A stretch of 64,000 nucleotides of DNA from Phytopseudomonas dryadis. Its GTDB lineage: Bacteria > Pseudomonadota > Gammaproteobacteria > Pseudomonadales > Pseudomonadaceae. This document shows positions 55,782 through 64,000 of this stretch, one piece after another. A model generated the notes under the pieces. It saw nothing but the letters and a program-made list of their open reading frames with translations, was not told the origin of the DNA and searched no databases. The stretch's first letter is position 1, and each line of letters opens with the position of its first letter. The DNA is taken from positions 186,001 through 250,000 of the forward strand of contig NZ_QJUM01000003.1 of the NCBI RefSeq assembly GCF_004327355.1. The letters run 5' to 3'. A program made the position numbers and the translations under genes.

Positions 55782-56282
55782 TTAGAGAATCTCCTCGACA
55801 CTCTTGCCACGCTTGGCTGCAACCGAATCCGGAGACTGCATAGCCTTCAGACCTTTGAAAGTGGCATGTACCACGTTCACAGGGTTGGTCGAGCCGTAGC
55901 ACTTGGCCAGAACGTTCTGAACACCGGCGACTTCCAGGACGGCACGCATGGCGCCACCGGCGATGATGCCGGTACCTTCGGAAGCAGGCTGCATGAACAC
56001 CTTGGAGGCGCCATGGGCGGATTTCATTGCGTACTGCAGCGTGGTGCCGTTCAGATCCACCTGGATCATGTTGCGACGCGCAGCTTCCATCGCTTTCTGG
56101 ATGGCAGCCGGCACTTCGCGGGACTTGCCACGGCCGAAACCAACGCGGCCCTTGCCATCACCCACCACGGTCAACGCGGTGAAGGTGAAGATACGGCCGC
56201 CCTTGACGGTCTTGGCAACGCGGTTAACCTGAACCAGCTTCTCGATATAGCCTTCGTCGCGCTTTTGGTCGTTATTTGCCAT
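55782..56282 (-). CDS. rpsE: 30S ribosomal protein S5
   Basis: 166 residues. The N-terminal double-stranded-RNA-like domain ([40 protein letters not shown]) and C-terminal domain ([20 protein letters not shown]) are complete. S5 helps decoding fidelity. Confidence 0.98.
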   Translation of the reverse strand: MANNDQKRDEGYIEKLVQVNRVAKTVKGGRIFTFTALTVVGDGKGRVGFGRGKSREVPAAIQKAMEAARRNMIQVDLNGTTLQYAMKSAHGASKVFMQPASEGTGIIAGGAMRAVLEVAGVQNVLAKCYGSTNPVNVVHATFKGLKAMQSPDSVAAKRGKSVEEIL

Positions 56283-56285
56283 AAC

Positions 56286-56636
56286 TTAGAACTCCAGCCC
56301 GCCTTCACGAGCAGCATCAGCCAGCGCCTTGACGCGGCCGTGGTACTTGAAGCCAGAACGGTCGAATGCAACCTGGGTCACACCAGCGGCTTTCGCACGC
56401 TCGGCGACCAGTTCGCCAACTTTCTTGGCCGCGTCGACGTTGCCGGTGGCGCCGTCACGCAGTGCTTTGTCCAAGGTAGAGGCGCTGGCCAGAACCTTGC
56501 TGCCGTCGGCCGAGATGACCTGGGCATAGATGTGCTGCGAAGAGCGGTACACGCACAGACGCACGGTTTCGAGCTCGTGCATTTTCAGGCGTGCTTTGCG
56601 AGCGCGACGCAGACGAGTAACTTTTTTGTCGGTCAT
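56286..56636 (-). CDS. rplR: 50S ribosomal protein L18
   Basis: 116 residues. [20 protein letters not shown] then [20 protein letters not shown] and the C-terminal [21 protein letters not shown]18 binds 5S rRNA with L5, which is also encoded here. Confidence 0.98.
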   Translation of the reverse strand: MTDKKVTRLRRARKARLKMHELETVRLCVYRSSQHIYAQVISADGSKVLASASTLDKALRDGATGNVDAAKKVGELVAERAKAAGVTQVAFDRSGFKYHGRVKALADAAREGGLEF

Positions 56637-56647
56637 TTCCTAGCCCC

Positions 56648-57181
56648 TTACTTCTTCTTGGCTTCTTTACGGCGGACGACTTCGTCAGCGTAACGAACAC
56701 CTTTGCCCTTGTAAGGTTCAGGACGGCGGAAGTCACGAATCTCCGCGGCAACCTGACCAACCAGTTGTTTGTCGACACCCTTGATCAGGATCTCGGTCTG
56801 GTTCGGGGTTTCGGCCACAACGCCTTCCGGCAGTTGATAGTCGATAGGGTGAGAGAAGCCCAGCGCCAGGTTCAGTACTTGGCCCTTGGCTTGCGCCTTG
56901 TAACCAACACCGATCAGCTGCAGCTTACGCTCGAAGCCCTGACTGACGCCGATGACCATGTTGTTGACCAGAGCACGGGTAGTACCGGCCATGGCGCGAG
57001 TCTGCTGGTCGCCATTGCGAGCAGCGAAACGCAGCTCACCGGATTCCTGCAGCACTTCAACGGACGAGTGAACGTTCAGTTCCAGAGTGCCCTTGGCACC
57101 CTTCACCGAAAGCTGCTGGCCGGCGAGTTTGATCTCTACACCAGCAGGCAGCTTGACGGGGTTCTTAGCAACGCGAGACAT
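56648..57181 (-). CDS. rplF: 50S ribosomal protein L6
   Basis: 177 residues. [20 protein letters not shown] opens two homologous domains, and the C-terminal signature [20 protein letters not shown] is present. I start at the ATG at 57181; the longer frame runs into rpsH. Confidence 0.98.
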   Translation of the reverse strand: MSRVAKNPVKLPAGVEIKLAGQQLSVKGAKGTLELNVHSSVEVLQESGELRFAARNGDQQTRAMAGTTRALVNNMVIGVSQGFERKLQLIGVGYKAQAKGQVLNLALGFSHPIDYQLPEGVVAETPNQTEILIKGVDKQLVGQVAAEIRDFRRPEPYKGKGVRYADEVVRRKEAKKK

Positions 57182-57194
57182 GCTTATCCCCCCC

Positions 57195-57587
57195 TTAGAA
57201 CACAGTGCAAAGCACTTCGCCGCCGACACCGGCAGCGCGCGCAGCGCGGTCCGTCATCACACCTTTGTTGGTGGAGACGATGGAAACACCGAGACCGCCG
57301 CGAACTTTCGGCAGATCATCGACGGACTTGTACTGGCGAAGGCCGGGACGGCTCACGCGCTTGACTTCCTCGATGACCGGACGGCCTTCGAAGTATTTCA
57401 GCTCGATGGACAGCTGCGGCTTTGCTTCGCCGCTGATCTGATAACCCGCAATATAACCTTCGTCTTTCAGAACTTTGGCTACAGCCACCTTCAGGGTAGA
57501 AGAAGGCATGCTTACGACGGACTTTTCAGCCATCTGGGCATTACGGATACGAGTTAGCATGTCCGCTAACGGGTCCTGCATACTCAT
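57195..57587 (-). CDS. rpsH: 30S ribosomal protein S8
   Basis: 130 residues. [20 protein letters not shown] and the C-terminal [20 protein letters not shown] are typical. In E. coli S8 represses translation of the spc operon. Here its gene is separated from rpsN by 200 bp containing two terminator-like hairpins, unlike the tight spacing elsewhere in the operon. Confidence 0.98.
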   Translation of the reverse strand: MSMQDPLADMLTRIRNAQMAEKSVVSMPSSTLKVAVAKVLKDEGYIAGYQISGEAKPQLSIELKYFEGRPVIEEVKRVSRPGLRQYKSVDDLPKVRGGLGVSIVSTNKGVMTDRAARAAGVGGEVLCTVF

Positions 57588-57605
57588 GGGCTAGACGCTC
57601 CTGAT

Positions 57606-57633
57606 ACAAAAAGAATTAGCCTTTCGGCTAAGA
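57606..57633 (-). terminator. Terminator/attenuator-like hairpin just upstream of rpsH
   Basis: On the minus strand TTAGCC-GAAA-GGCTAA, a 6-bp stem with a GNRA tetraloop, is followed by TTCTTTTTG. It lies only about 30 bp before the rpsH start, between the stronger hairpin at 57696 and the rpsH ribosome site (AGGAG). Confidence 0.6.
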
Positions 57634-57695
57634 GTCACCAGACTGCCGGGCAAAACCCAGGCTCAGGCGAGCCGAGCATTCTAGAGACTGATCAA

Positions 57696-57731
57696 AAATG
57701 AATCAAGCCCCAAAAGGGGCTTGATTCATTT
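57696..57731 (-). terminator. Strong intrinsic terminator inside the spc operon (rpsN-rpsH gap)
   Basis: AAATGAATCAAGCCCC-TTTT-GGGGCTTGATTCATTT on the minus strand is a perfect 16-bp stem with a 4-nt loop, running into TTTTTGA. By sequence it is as good as any terminator in the window, yet it lies between two genes normally in one transcript. Confidence 0.85.
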
Positions 57732-57787
57732 AGCCTGATCGCCGGAGCGCAACCCGAAGGTGTCGCGCCAGCGATTGCCGCAATGAC

Positions 57788-58093
57788 TTACCAGCTGGCC
57801 TTGACCAGACCTGGTACGTCACCGCGCATTGCAGCTTCACGCAGCTTGATACGCGACAGACCGAACTTGCGATAAACGCCGTGCGGACGACCGGTAATGC
57901 GGCAGCGGTTACGCAGGCGCGAAGCACTGGCGTCACGCGGCTGCTTCTGCAGAGCGACCTGGGCTTCCCAACGCGCTTCCGGAGAGGTTTCCGGATTGAC
58001 GATGGTGGCTTTCAGCTCGGCACGCTTCTTAGCGTACTTGGCAACCGTGCGCTGACGCTTCAGCTCGCGGTTTTTCATGCTCGTCTTGGCCAT
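57788..58093 (-). CDS. rpsN: 30S ribosomal protein S14
   Basis: 101 residues: [20 protein letters not shown] and [20 protein letters not shown]. This is the long, zinc-free C- form. The terminator at 57696 follows it at once. Confidence 0.98.
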   Translation of the reverse strand: MAKTSMKNRELKRQRTVAKYAKKRAELKATIVNPETSPEARWEAQVALQKQPRDASASRLRNRCRITGRPHGVYRKFGLSRIKLREAAMRGDVPGLVKASW

Positions 58094-58105
58094 TTCCTAC
58101 TCCAA

Positions 58106-58645
58106 TCAGTTGCGGAACGGGAATTTGAAGGCGCGCAGCAGAGCGCGACCTTCGTCATCCGTACGGGCAGTGGTGGTCAGGGTGATGTCCAGACCGCGCA
58201 GCGCATCGATCTTGTCGTAATCGATTTCCGGGAAGATGATCTGCTCTTTCACGCCCATGCTGTAGTTGCCACGACCGTCGAAGGACTTGGCATTCAGGCC
58301 GCGGAAGTCACGCACGCGCGGCAGGGAGATGGACAGCAGACGATCCAGGAACTCGTACATACGCTCGCGACGCAGGGTTACCTTGACGCCGATCGGCCAG
58401 CCCTCACGGACCTTGAAGCCTGCAATCGACTTACGGGCATGAGTCACGACGACTTTCTGACCGGTGATCTTTTCCAGGTCGGCAACCGCGTGCTCGATGA
58501 CTTTCTTGTCGCCGATCGCTTCGCCCAGGCCCATGTTCAGGGTGATTTTGGTGATGCGCGGAACTTCCATCACGTTCGACAGCTTAAGTTCGTCCTTAAG
58601 CTTCGGTGCGATTTCCTTCCGGTAAATCTCTTTTAGTCGTGCCAT
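58106..58645 (-). CDS. rplE: 50S ribosomal protein L5
   Basis: 179 residues. [40 protein letters not shown] and [20 protein letters not shown] are L5 hallmarks. It binds 5S rRNA and contacts the P-site tRNA. Confidence 0.98.
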   Translation of the reverse strand: MARLKEIYRKEIAPKLKDELKLSNVMEVPRITKITLNMGLGEAIGDKKVIEHAVADLEKITGQKVVVTHARKSIAGFKVREGWPIGVKVTLRRERMYEFLDRLLSISLPRVRDFRGLNAKSFDGRGNYSMGVKEQIIFPEIDYDKIDALRGLDITLTTTARTDDEGRALLRAFKFPFRN

Positions 58646-58665
58646 GGTCTTCTACCTAGCAGTGT

Positions 58666-58980
58666 TCAAGCATCAACCGCTTTTTGGGTCGACTTGAAGA
58701 CACGAATTTTCTTACCGTCTTCGATTTTGAAACCAACGCGGTCAGCCTTGTTGGTTTCGCCATTGAAGATGGCCACGTTGGAAGCGTGCAGCGGCGCTTC
58801 TTTCTCGACGATACCGCCTTGAACGCCCGACATCGGGTTCGGCTTGGTATGGCGCTTGACCAGGTTGATCCCACCAACGACCAGACGGTCGTCAGCGAGA
58901 ACCTTGAGCACCTTGCCACGCTTACCTTTGTCTTTGCCGGCGATCACGATGATCTCGTCGTCACGACGAATCTTTTGCAT
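58666..58980 (-). CDS. rplX: 50S ribosomal protein L24
   Basis: 104 residues. The KOW motif is at the N-terminus ([20 protein letters not shown]), then the [20 protein letters not shown] loop. L24 initiates 50S assembly. It lies 20 bp before rplE. Confidence 0.98.
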   Translation of the reverse strand: MQKIRRDDEIIVIAGKDKGKRGKVLKVLADDRLVVGGINLVKRHTKPNPMSGVQGGIVEKEAPLHASNVAIFNGETNKADRVGFKIEDGKKIRVFKSTQKAVDA

Positions 58981-58991
58981 GTCGGATCTCC

Positions 58992-59360
58992 TTACAGCAC
59001 TTCAGGGGCGAGCGAGACGATCTTCATGAACTTCTCGGAACGAAGCTCACGGGTCACGGGCCCAAAGATACGGGTGCCGATCGGCTCCTGCTTGTTGTTC
59101 AGCAGAACAGCAGCGTTGCCGTCAAAGCGAATGATCGAGCCATCGGCACGGCGAACGCCGTGACGGGTACGGACGACGACAGCGGTCATCACCTGGCCCT
59201 TCTTCACTTTACCGCGCGGAATCGCTTCCTTGACGGTGACCTTGATGATGTCGCCAATGCCAGCGTAGCGGCGATGCGAGCCACCCAGCACCTTGATGCA
59301 CATGACGCGGCGTGCACCACTGTTGTCGGCCACATCGAGCATGGATTGAGTCTGAATCAT
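58992..59360 (-). CDS. rplN: 50S ribosomal protein L14
   Basis: 122 residues: [40 protein letters not shown] and [20 protein letters not shown]. It forms a bridge with 16S rRNA. Confidence 0.98.
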   Translation of the reverse strand: MIQTQSMLDVADNSGARRVMCIKVLGGSHRRYAGIGDIIKVTVKEAIPRGKVKKGQVMTAVVVRTRHGVRRADGSIIRFDGNAAVLLNNKQEPIGTRIFGPVTRELRSEKFMKIVSLAPEVL

Positions 59361-59383
59361 ATAATTTCTCCGACCCTTAGCCC

Positions 59384-59650
59384 TTAGACTTCCACTGCGC
59401 GTTCGAGAACTTCAACCAGCGCCCAAGACTTGGTCTTGGCCAGCGGACGGGTTTCACGGATGGAAACCTTGTCGCCGATGTGGCACTGGTTGCTTTCGTC
59501 GTGCGCGTGCAGCTTGGTCGAACGCTTGACATATTTGCCGTAGATCGGGTGCTTGACGCGACGCTCGATCAATACGGTGATGGTCTTGTCCATCTTGTCG
59601 CTGACAACACGGCCGGTCAGCGTACGGACTGTTTTTTCGGCTTCAGCCAT
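59384..59650 (-). CDS. rpsQ: 30S ribosomal protein S17
   Basis: 88 residues, an OB-fold ([59 protein letters not shown]). I choose the ATG at 59650, with AGG 10 bp upstream; a GTG two codons earlier overlaps the rpmC stop. Confidence 0.97.
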   Translation of the reverse strand: MAEAEKTVRTLTGRVVSDKMDKTITVLIERRVKHPIYGKYVKRSTKLHAHDESNQCHIGDKVSIRETRPLAKTKSWALVEVLERAVEV

Positions 59651-59652
59651 GA

Positions 59653-59844
59653 TCACTTACCTGCCTGCTGGTTGAGCACAGTTTTCACACGAGCGATGTC
59701 GCGCTTAACTTGCGAGAGCAGGTGAGACTGCCCCAACTGGCCAGTTGCTTTCTGCATGCGCAGATTGAACTGGTCGCGCAGCAGGCCGAGCAGTTGCTCG
59801 TTCAGCTGCTGTGCTGATTTTTCACGAAGTTCATTCGCTTTCAT
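59653..59844 (-). CDS. rpmC: 50S ribosomal protein L29
   Basis: 63 residues, two helices: [20 protein letters not shown] and the [19 protein letters not shown] end. The ATG at 59844 overlaps the rplP stop by one base. L29 lines the exit tunnel and binds SRP and trigger factor. Confidence 0.97.
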
Positions 59845-60257
59845 CACATCACCGTCCGCTTAACAAAAGTGGTGGCGAGCGGCAGCTTTGCAGCAGCCAG
59901 GGCGAAAGCCTCACGCGCCAACTCTTCGGAAACGCCTTCGATCTCGTACAGGACCTTGCCTGGCTGGATCTGGGCTACCCAATATTCAACGCCACCCTTC
60001 CCTTTACCCATCCGCACTTCGAGAGGCTTCTTGGTAACCGGTTTGTCAGGGAACACGCGAATCCAGATTTTCCCGCCACGTTTGACGTGACGAGTCAGAG
60101 CACGACGAGCGGACTCGATCTGGCGGGCGGTGAGACGACCGCGGGCAACAGACTTCAGCGCGAACTCGCCGAAGCTGACTTTGCTACCGCGCTGAGCCAG
60201 ACCACGGTTGTGGCCGGTCATCTGCTTGCGGAACTTCGTACGCTTTGGTTGCAACAT
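59844..60257 (-). CDS. rplP: 50S ribosomal protein L16
   Basis: 137 residues: [40 protein letters not shown] and [20 protein letters not shown]. It helps position A-site tRNA. Confidence 0.98.
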
Positions 60258-60269
60258 TTGGCGTACCCC

Positions 60270-60956
60270 TTACTTAGCAGCTTTTTTACGAGGCGCGGGT
60301 GCTTGCGGCTTCAGTTCTTCATGGCGACCACCAATTACTTCGCCCTTGAAGATCCAAACCTTGACACCGATCACACCGTAGGTGGTGTGCGCTTCGTACG
60401 TGGCATAGTCGATATCGGCACGCAGGGTGTGCAGCGGCACACGACCTTCGCGATACCATTCGGTCCGTGCGATTTCAGCACCACCGAGACGACCGCTCAC
60501 TTGGATTTTGATGCCCTTGGCACCGATACGCATGGCGTTCTGTACAGCGCGCTTCATGGCGCGACGGAACATCACACGACGCTCCAGCTGCTGAGCTACG
60601 CTCTGCGCAACCAGCATACCGTCGAGCTCCGGCTTGCGGATCTCTTCGATATTGATGTGCACAGGCACACCCATTTGCTTGGTCAGGTCCTGACGCAGCT
60701 TCTCAACATCTTCACCTTTCTTGCCGATCACGATACCGGGACGGGCGGTGTGGATGGTGATGCGTGCGGTTTGGGCCGGGCGAGCGATGTCGACACGGCT
60801 TACGGACGCGCTTTTTAGTTTGTCGAGGAGATACTCACGCACCTTCAGATCAGCGAACAAGTAGTCCGCATAAGTCCGACCGTCTGCGTACCAGACGGAG
60901 GTGTGATCCTTGACGATTCCCAGGCGAATGCCAATGGGATGTACTTTCTGACCCAT
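60270..60956 (-). CDS. rpsC: 30S ribosomal protein S3
   Basis: 228 residues. [20 protein letters not shown], the KH domain ([20 protein letters not shown]) and the C-terminal [21 protein letters not shown]3 lines the mRNA entry tunnel. I start at the ATG at 60956; the longer frame enters rplV. Confidence 0.98.
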   Translation of the reverse strand: MGQKVHPIGIRLGIVKDHTSVWYADGRTYADYLFADLKVREYLLDKLKSASVSRVDIARPAQTARITIHTARPGIVIGKKGEDVEKLRQDLTKQMGVPVHINIEEIRKPELDGMLVAQSVAQQLERRVMFRRAMKRAVQNAMRIGAKGIKIQVSGRLGGAEIARTEWYREGRVPLHTLRADIDYATYEAHTTYGVIGVKVWIFKGEVIGGRHEELKPQAPAPRKKAAK

Positions 60957-60969
60957 CTGATCGACTCCG

Positions 60970-61302
60970 TTACTTGTCCGCAACCTTGACAGTGATATGG
61001 CAAGACCGCTTGACGATGCGATCAGCGCGGCCTTTGGCACGCGGCATGATGCGCTTCAGCGAACGCCCTTCGTTGACGAAAACGGTGCTGACCTTCAGGT
61101 CATCAACGTCTGCGCCTTCGTTGTGCTCGGCGTTGGCTACAGCCGACTCCAGCACTTTCTTCATGATTTCCGCGGCTTTCTTACTGCTGAAAGCCAGCAG
61201 GTTGAGCGCTTCGCCCACCTTCTTCCCGCGGATCTGGTCGGCGACCAAGCGGGCTTTCTGGGCGGAGATTCGAGCGCCCGACAACTTAGCGGCTACTTCC
61301 AT
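60970..61302 (-). CDS. rplV: 50S ribosomal protein L22
   Basis: 110 residues: [20 protein letters not shown] and [20 protein letters not shown], the latter the beta-hairpin that lines the exit tunnel. It lies 14 bp before rpsC. Confidence 0.98.
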
Positions 61303-61313
61303 TTCCTTACCCC

Positions 61314-61589
61314 TTAACGCTTGGCTTTCTTGTCAGCCACGTGCCCACGATAAGTGCGGGTACCGGCGAACTCGCCCAGTTTGTGGCCGACCATGTCTTC
61401 GTTCACCAGAACGGGGACATGTTGACGACCGTTATGCACGGCGATGGTCAGACCGACCATCTGCGGCAGGATCATCGAACGACGCGACCAGGTTTTCACC
61501 GGCTTGCGATCGTTCTTTTCCACCGCCACTTCGATCTTCTTCAGTAGGTGAAGATCAATAAAAGGACCTTTTTTCAGAGAACGTGGCAC
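61314..61589 (-). CDS. rpsS: 30S ribosomal protein S19
   Basis: 91 residues: [20 protein letters not shown], then [20 protein letters not shown] and [16 protein letters not shown]. It binds 16S near S13. Confidence 0.98.
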
Positions 61590-61605
61590 TGTCGTATCCC
61601 TCTAT

Positions 61606-62430
61606 TTACTTGCGACGACGGACGATCATGTTGTCGGTGCGTTTGTTACCACGAGTCTTCGCGCCCTTGGTCGGGAAGCCCCATGGAGACACCGGATGAC
61701 GACCACCAGAGGTACGACCTTCACCACCACCGTGTGGGTGGTCGACCGGGTTCATGGCAACACCACGAACGGTCGGGCGAACGCCACGCCAGCGTTTGGC
61801 ACCGGCTTTACCCAGCGAACGCAGGCTGTGCTCGGAGTTCGAGACTTCACCCAGGGTCGCGCGGCACTCGGCCAGCACTTTACGCATTTCACCGCTGCGC
61901 AGACGCAGGGTGACATACACGCCTTCACGAGCGATCAGCTGCGCCGAAGCACCAGCGGAACGAGCGATCTGCGCGCCTTTGCCCGGCTTCAGCTCGATAC
62001 CGTGAACGGTCGAACCCACCGGAATGTTGCGCAGCTGCAGGCTGTTACCGGCCTTGATCGGCGCCATCGAACCCGCGACCAGCTGGTCACCGGCAGATAC
62101 ACCTTTGGGGGCGATGATGTAACGACGCTCACCGTCGGCGTATTTCAGCAGAGCGATGTGCGCGGTACGGTTCGGGTCATATTCGATGCGCTCGACAGTG
62201 GCAGGGATGCCATCTTTGTCGTTGCGACGAAAATCGACCAGACGGTAATGCTGCTTGTGACCACCACCGATATGACGGGTAGTGATACGGCCGTTGTTGT
62301 TACGACCGCCAGTCTTCGACTTCTTCTCGAGCAGCGGAGCGTGAGGAGCGCCTTTGTGCAGCTCCTGGTTGACCACCTTGACCACAAAACGGCGGCCAGC
62401 GGAAGTCGGTTTGCATTTAACGATTGCCAT
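61606..62430 (-). CDS. rplB: 50S ribosomal protein L2
   Basis: 274 residues. It has [20 protein letters not shown], the RNA-binding SH3/OB part, and the conserved C-terminal [20 protein letters not shown] with the His needed for peptidyl-transferase assembly. Confidence 0.98.
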   Translation of the reverse strand: MAIVKCKPTSAGRRFVVKVVNQELHKGAPHAPLLEKKSKTGGRNNNGRITTRHIGGGHKQHYRLVDFRRNDKDGIPATVERIEYDPNRTAHIALLKYADGERRYIIAPKGVSAGDQLVAGSMAPIKAGNSLQLRNIPVGSTVHGIELKPGKGAQIARSAGASAQLIAREGVYVTLRLRSGEMRKVLAECRATLGEVSNSEHSLRSLGKAGAKRWRGVRPTVRGVAMNPVDHPHGGGEGRTSGGRHPVSPWGFPTKGAKTRGNKRTDNMIVRRRK

Positions 62431-62444
62431 GATGCACCCCTTCC

Positions 62445-62744
62445 TTACTCAGCACTGCTGGCGAAATCGAGATCTTGGCCCGGTTGAAGGGAGATGATCG
62501 CCTTCTTCCAGTCGTTACGCTTGCCCAGACCGCGAGCGGTGCGCTTGCTCTTACCCAGAACGTTCTGAGTAGTGACATGCTGAACCTTCACGCTGAACAG
62601 GCTTTCGACGGCCTTCTTGATTTCCAGCTTGGTTGCATCGGTTGCAACCTTGAAAACGAATTGGCTTTTCTTATCAGCCAGAGTCGTGGCCTTCTCGGAG
62701 ATGTGCGGGCCAAGCAGCACTTTGAATACGCGTTCCTGGTTCAT
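62445..62744 (-). CDS. rplW: 50S ribosomal protein L23
   Basis: 99 residues: [20 protein letters not shown] and [20 protein letters not shown]. It docks trigger factor and SRP at the exit tunnel. Its ATG overlaps the rplD stop by 4 bp (ATGA). Confidence 0.98.
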   Translation of the reverse strand: MNQERVFKVLLGPHISEKATTLADKKSQFVFKVATDATKLEIKKAVESLFSVKVQHVTTQNVLGKSKRTARGLGKRNDWKKAIISLQPGQDLDFASSAE

Positions 62745-63343
62745 CCCAGCAGCTCCTCGAATTTCTTCACGGCAGAAACGGTGATCAGCACCTTTTCATA
62801 CGCGATCAGACTGACCGGATCGGAACCCTGCACGTCACGAACATCGACATGCGGCAGGTTGCGAGCAGCCAGGTACAGATTTTGATCCACAGCGTCGGAA
62901 ACGATCAGAACGTCGTTCAGACCCAGACCATTCAGCTTGCCCAGCAGTTCTTTGGTTTTCGGAGCTTCGACAGCGAAGTCCTCGACCACGACCAGACGGT
63001 CGCTACGAACCAGCTCAGCAAGAATCGAACGGATCGCCGCGCGATACATCTTCTTGTTCAGCTTCTGGTCGTGATTCTGCGGACGGGCCGCGAAGGTCAC
63101 ACCACCGCCACGCCAGATCGGACCACGAGTGGTACCGGCACGCGCACGGCCAGTACCCTTCTGACGCCATGGGCGTTTGCCGCCGCCGGACACGTCGGAA
63201 CGGGTCTTCTGCTGCTTGCTGCCCTGACGGCCGCCGGCCATGTAGGCCACGACTGCTTGGTGAACCAGGGTCTCGTTGTAATCGCCACCGAAAGTCGCTT
63301 CGGACACTTCGATCGCTTGAGCGCCATTTACATTTAATTGCAT
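62741..63343 (-). CDS. rplD: 50S ribosomal protein L4
   Basis: 200 residues: [20 protein letters not shown], then the tunnel loop [20 protein letters not shown] and [20 protein letters not shown]. In E. coli L4 also represses the S10 operon. Confidence 0.98.
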   Translation of the reverse strand: MQLNVNGAQAIEVSEATFGGDYNETLVHQAVVAYMAGGRQGSKQQKTRSDVSGGGKRPWRQKGTGRARAGTTRGPIWRGGGVTFAARPQNHDQKLNKKMYRAAIRSILAELVRSDRLVVVEDFAVEAPKTKELLGKLNGLGLNDVLIVSDAVDQNLYLAARNLPHVDVRDVQGSDPVSLIAYEKVLITVSAVKKFEELLG

Positions 63344-63355
63344 GTCAGCTTCCCC

Positions 63356-63991
63356 TTAACCGCGAGCCTTGGCCGCCGGACGCACAACCAGGTTGCCGCC
63401 AGTAGCGCCAGGAACAGCACCCTTGACCAGCAGCAGATTGCGTTCAGCGTCGACGCGCACAACTTCCAGGGACTGCACAGTCACGCGCTCAGCACCCATG
63501 TGACCGGACATTTTCTTGCCCTTGAAGACACGACCCGGAGTCTGGCACTGGCCAATCGAACCCGGAACGCGGTGGGACACGGAGTTACCGTGAGTGTTGT
63601 CTTGGCCGCGGAAGTTCCAACGCTTGATGGTACCGGCAAAGCCTTTACCTTTGGACTGACCGGTCACGTCGACCAGTTGACCAGCTTGGAAGATTTCAGC
63701 GTTGATCAGATCGCCAGCCTGGTAGTCGCCTTCTTCAAGACGGAATTCCAGAACGGTACGACCTGCCGCGACGTTCGCCTTGGCGAAGTGACCGGCCTGA
63801 GCCTTGCTGACACGAGAAACGCGACGCTCGCCGACAGTGACTTGCACTGCACGATAGCCATCGGACTCCTCAGTTTTGAACTGGGTGACGCGATTCGGCT
63901 CGATCTCGATGACCGTGACCGGAATGGAGACACCTTCTTCGGTGAAAATGCGGGTCATGCCGCACTTACGACCGACTACACCAATAGTCAT
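63356..63991 (-). CDS. rplC: 50S ribosomal protein L3
   Basis: 211 residues: [40 protein letters not shown] and [20 protein letters not shown]. Complete, with its ATG at 63991. rpsJ, the expected first gene of this S10 operon, would lie just beyond the window edge. Confidence 0.98.
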   Translation of the reverse strand: MTIGVVGRKCGMTRIFTEEGVSIPVTVIEIEPNRVTQFKTEESDGYRAVQVTVGERRVSRVSKAQAGHFAKANVAAGRTVLEFRLEEGDYQAGDLINAEIFQAGQLVDVTGQSKGKGFAGTIKRWNFRGQDNTHGNSVSHRVPGSIGQCQTPGRVFKGKKMSGHMGAERVTVQSLEVVRVDAERNLLLVKGAVPGATGGNLVVRPAAKARG

Positions 63992-64000
63992 GTTGTAAAC

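Overview
The window is chromosomal DNA from a high-GC gammaproteobacterium, almost certainly a Pseudomonas. I base this on recalled gene order: xseB-ispA-dxs, ribA, pgpA-thiL-nusB-ribH-ribB-riboflavin synthase, ribD-nrdR, ssb-MFS-uvrA-ftnA-katA-rplQ and the alpha, spc and S10 ribosomal operons follow the arrangement known from the P. aeruginosa lineage. The species cannot be fixed from sequence alone.

Layout. (1) 1-9000 is an accessory catabolic region: a truncated LysR regulator divergent from an aldehyde dehydrogenase, a tandem 117-bp hairpin array, an orphan substrate-binding protein with a GMC oxidoreductase, a second LysR regulator divergent from tartrate dehydrogenase, and a GhrA-type reductase. 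(2) 9062-16458 holds topB, the xseB-ispA-dxs isoprenoid cluster, and a cobalamin riboswitch in front of btuB. (3) 16829-19954 (minus) holds ribA, a small membrane protein, a BtuF-like cobalamin-binding protein and an AI-2E-type permease. (4) 20471-24621 is a five-gene type IV pilus minor-pilin cluster ending in an unusual 736-residue PilX-like protein with a repeat-rich, probably beta-helical body and no PilY1 beside it. (5) 24674-33008 (minus) is the riboflavin block. An FMN riboswitch precedes a second lumazine synthase, then riboflavin synthase, ribB, ribH, nusB, thiL and pgpA; ribD and nrdR lie upstream. (6) 33213-40633 holds a YbaY lipoprotein, a methyltransferase, CnoX, a frameshifted small gene, a Zur-type site with a Zrg-like zinc locus (ZrgA, ABC ATPase, permease, DUF3299) and OmpW. 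(7) 40691-50222 holds two NAD(P)-dependent sugar-nucleotide-type enzymes, a VanZ-like protein, ssb, a YajR-like MFS protein, uvrA, ftnA and katA. (8) 50689-63991 (minus) runs from rplQ to rplC: the alpha, spc and most of the S10 operon.

Intergenic DNA is rich in short dispersed repeats. The most informative are two 174-bp elements with matching terminal inverted repeats. One is flanked by a perfect 8-bp direct duplication, which marks it as a MITE-like mobile element. There are also a 4 x 117-bp hairpin array, a 4 x 73-bp array between katA and rplQ, and two heptamer arrays.

The best candidates for something undescribed are the PilY1-less minor-pilin cluster with its giant PilX-like protein, the MITE pair, and two terminator-like hairpins between rpsN and rpsH that may split the spc operon. 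All function calls come from reading the sequence and recalled family knowledge; no database search was run.
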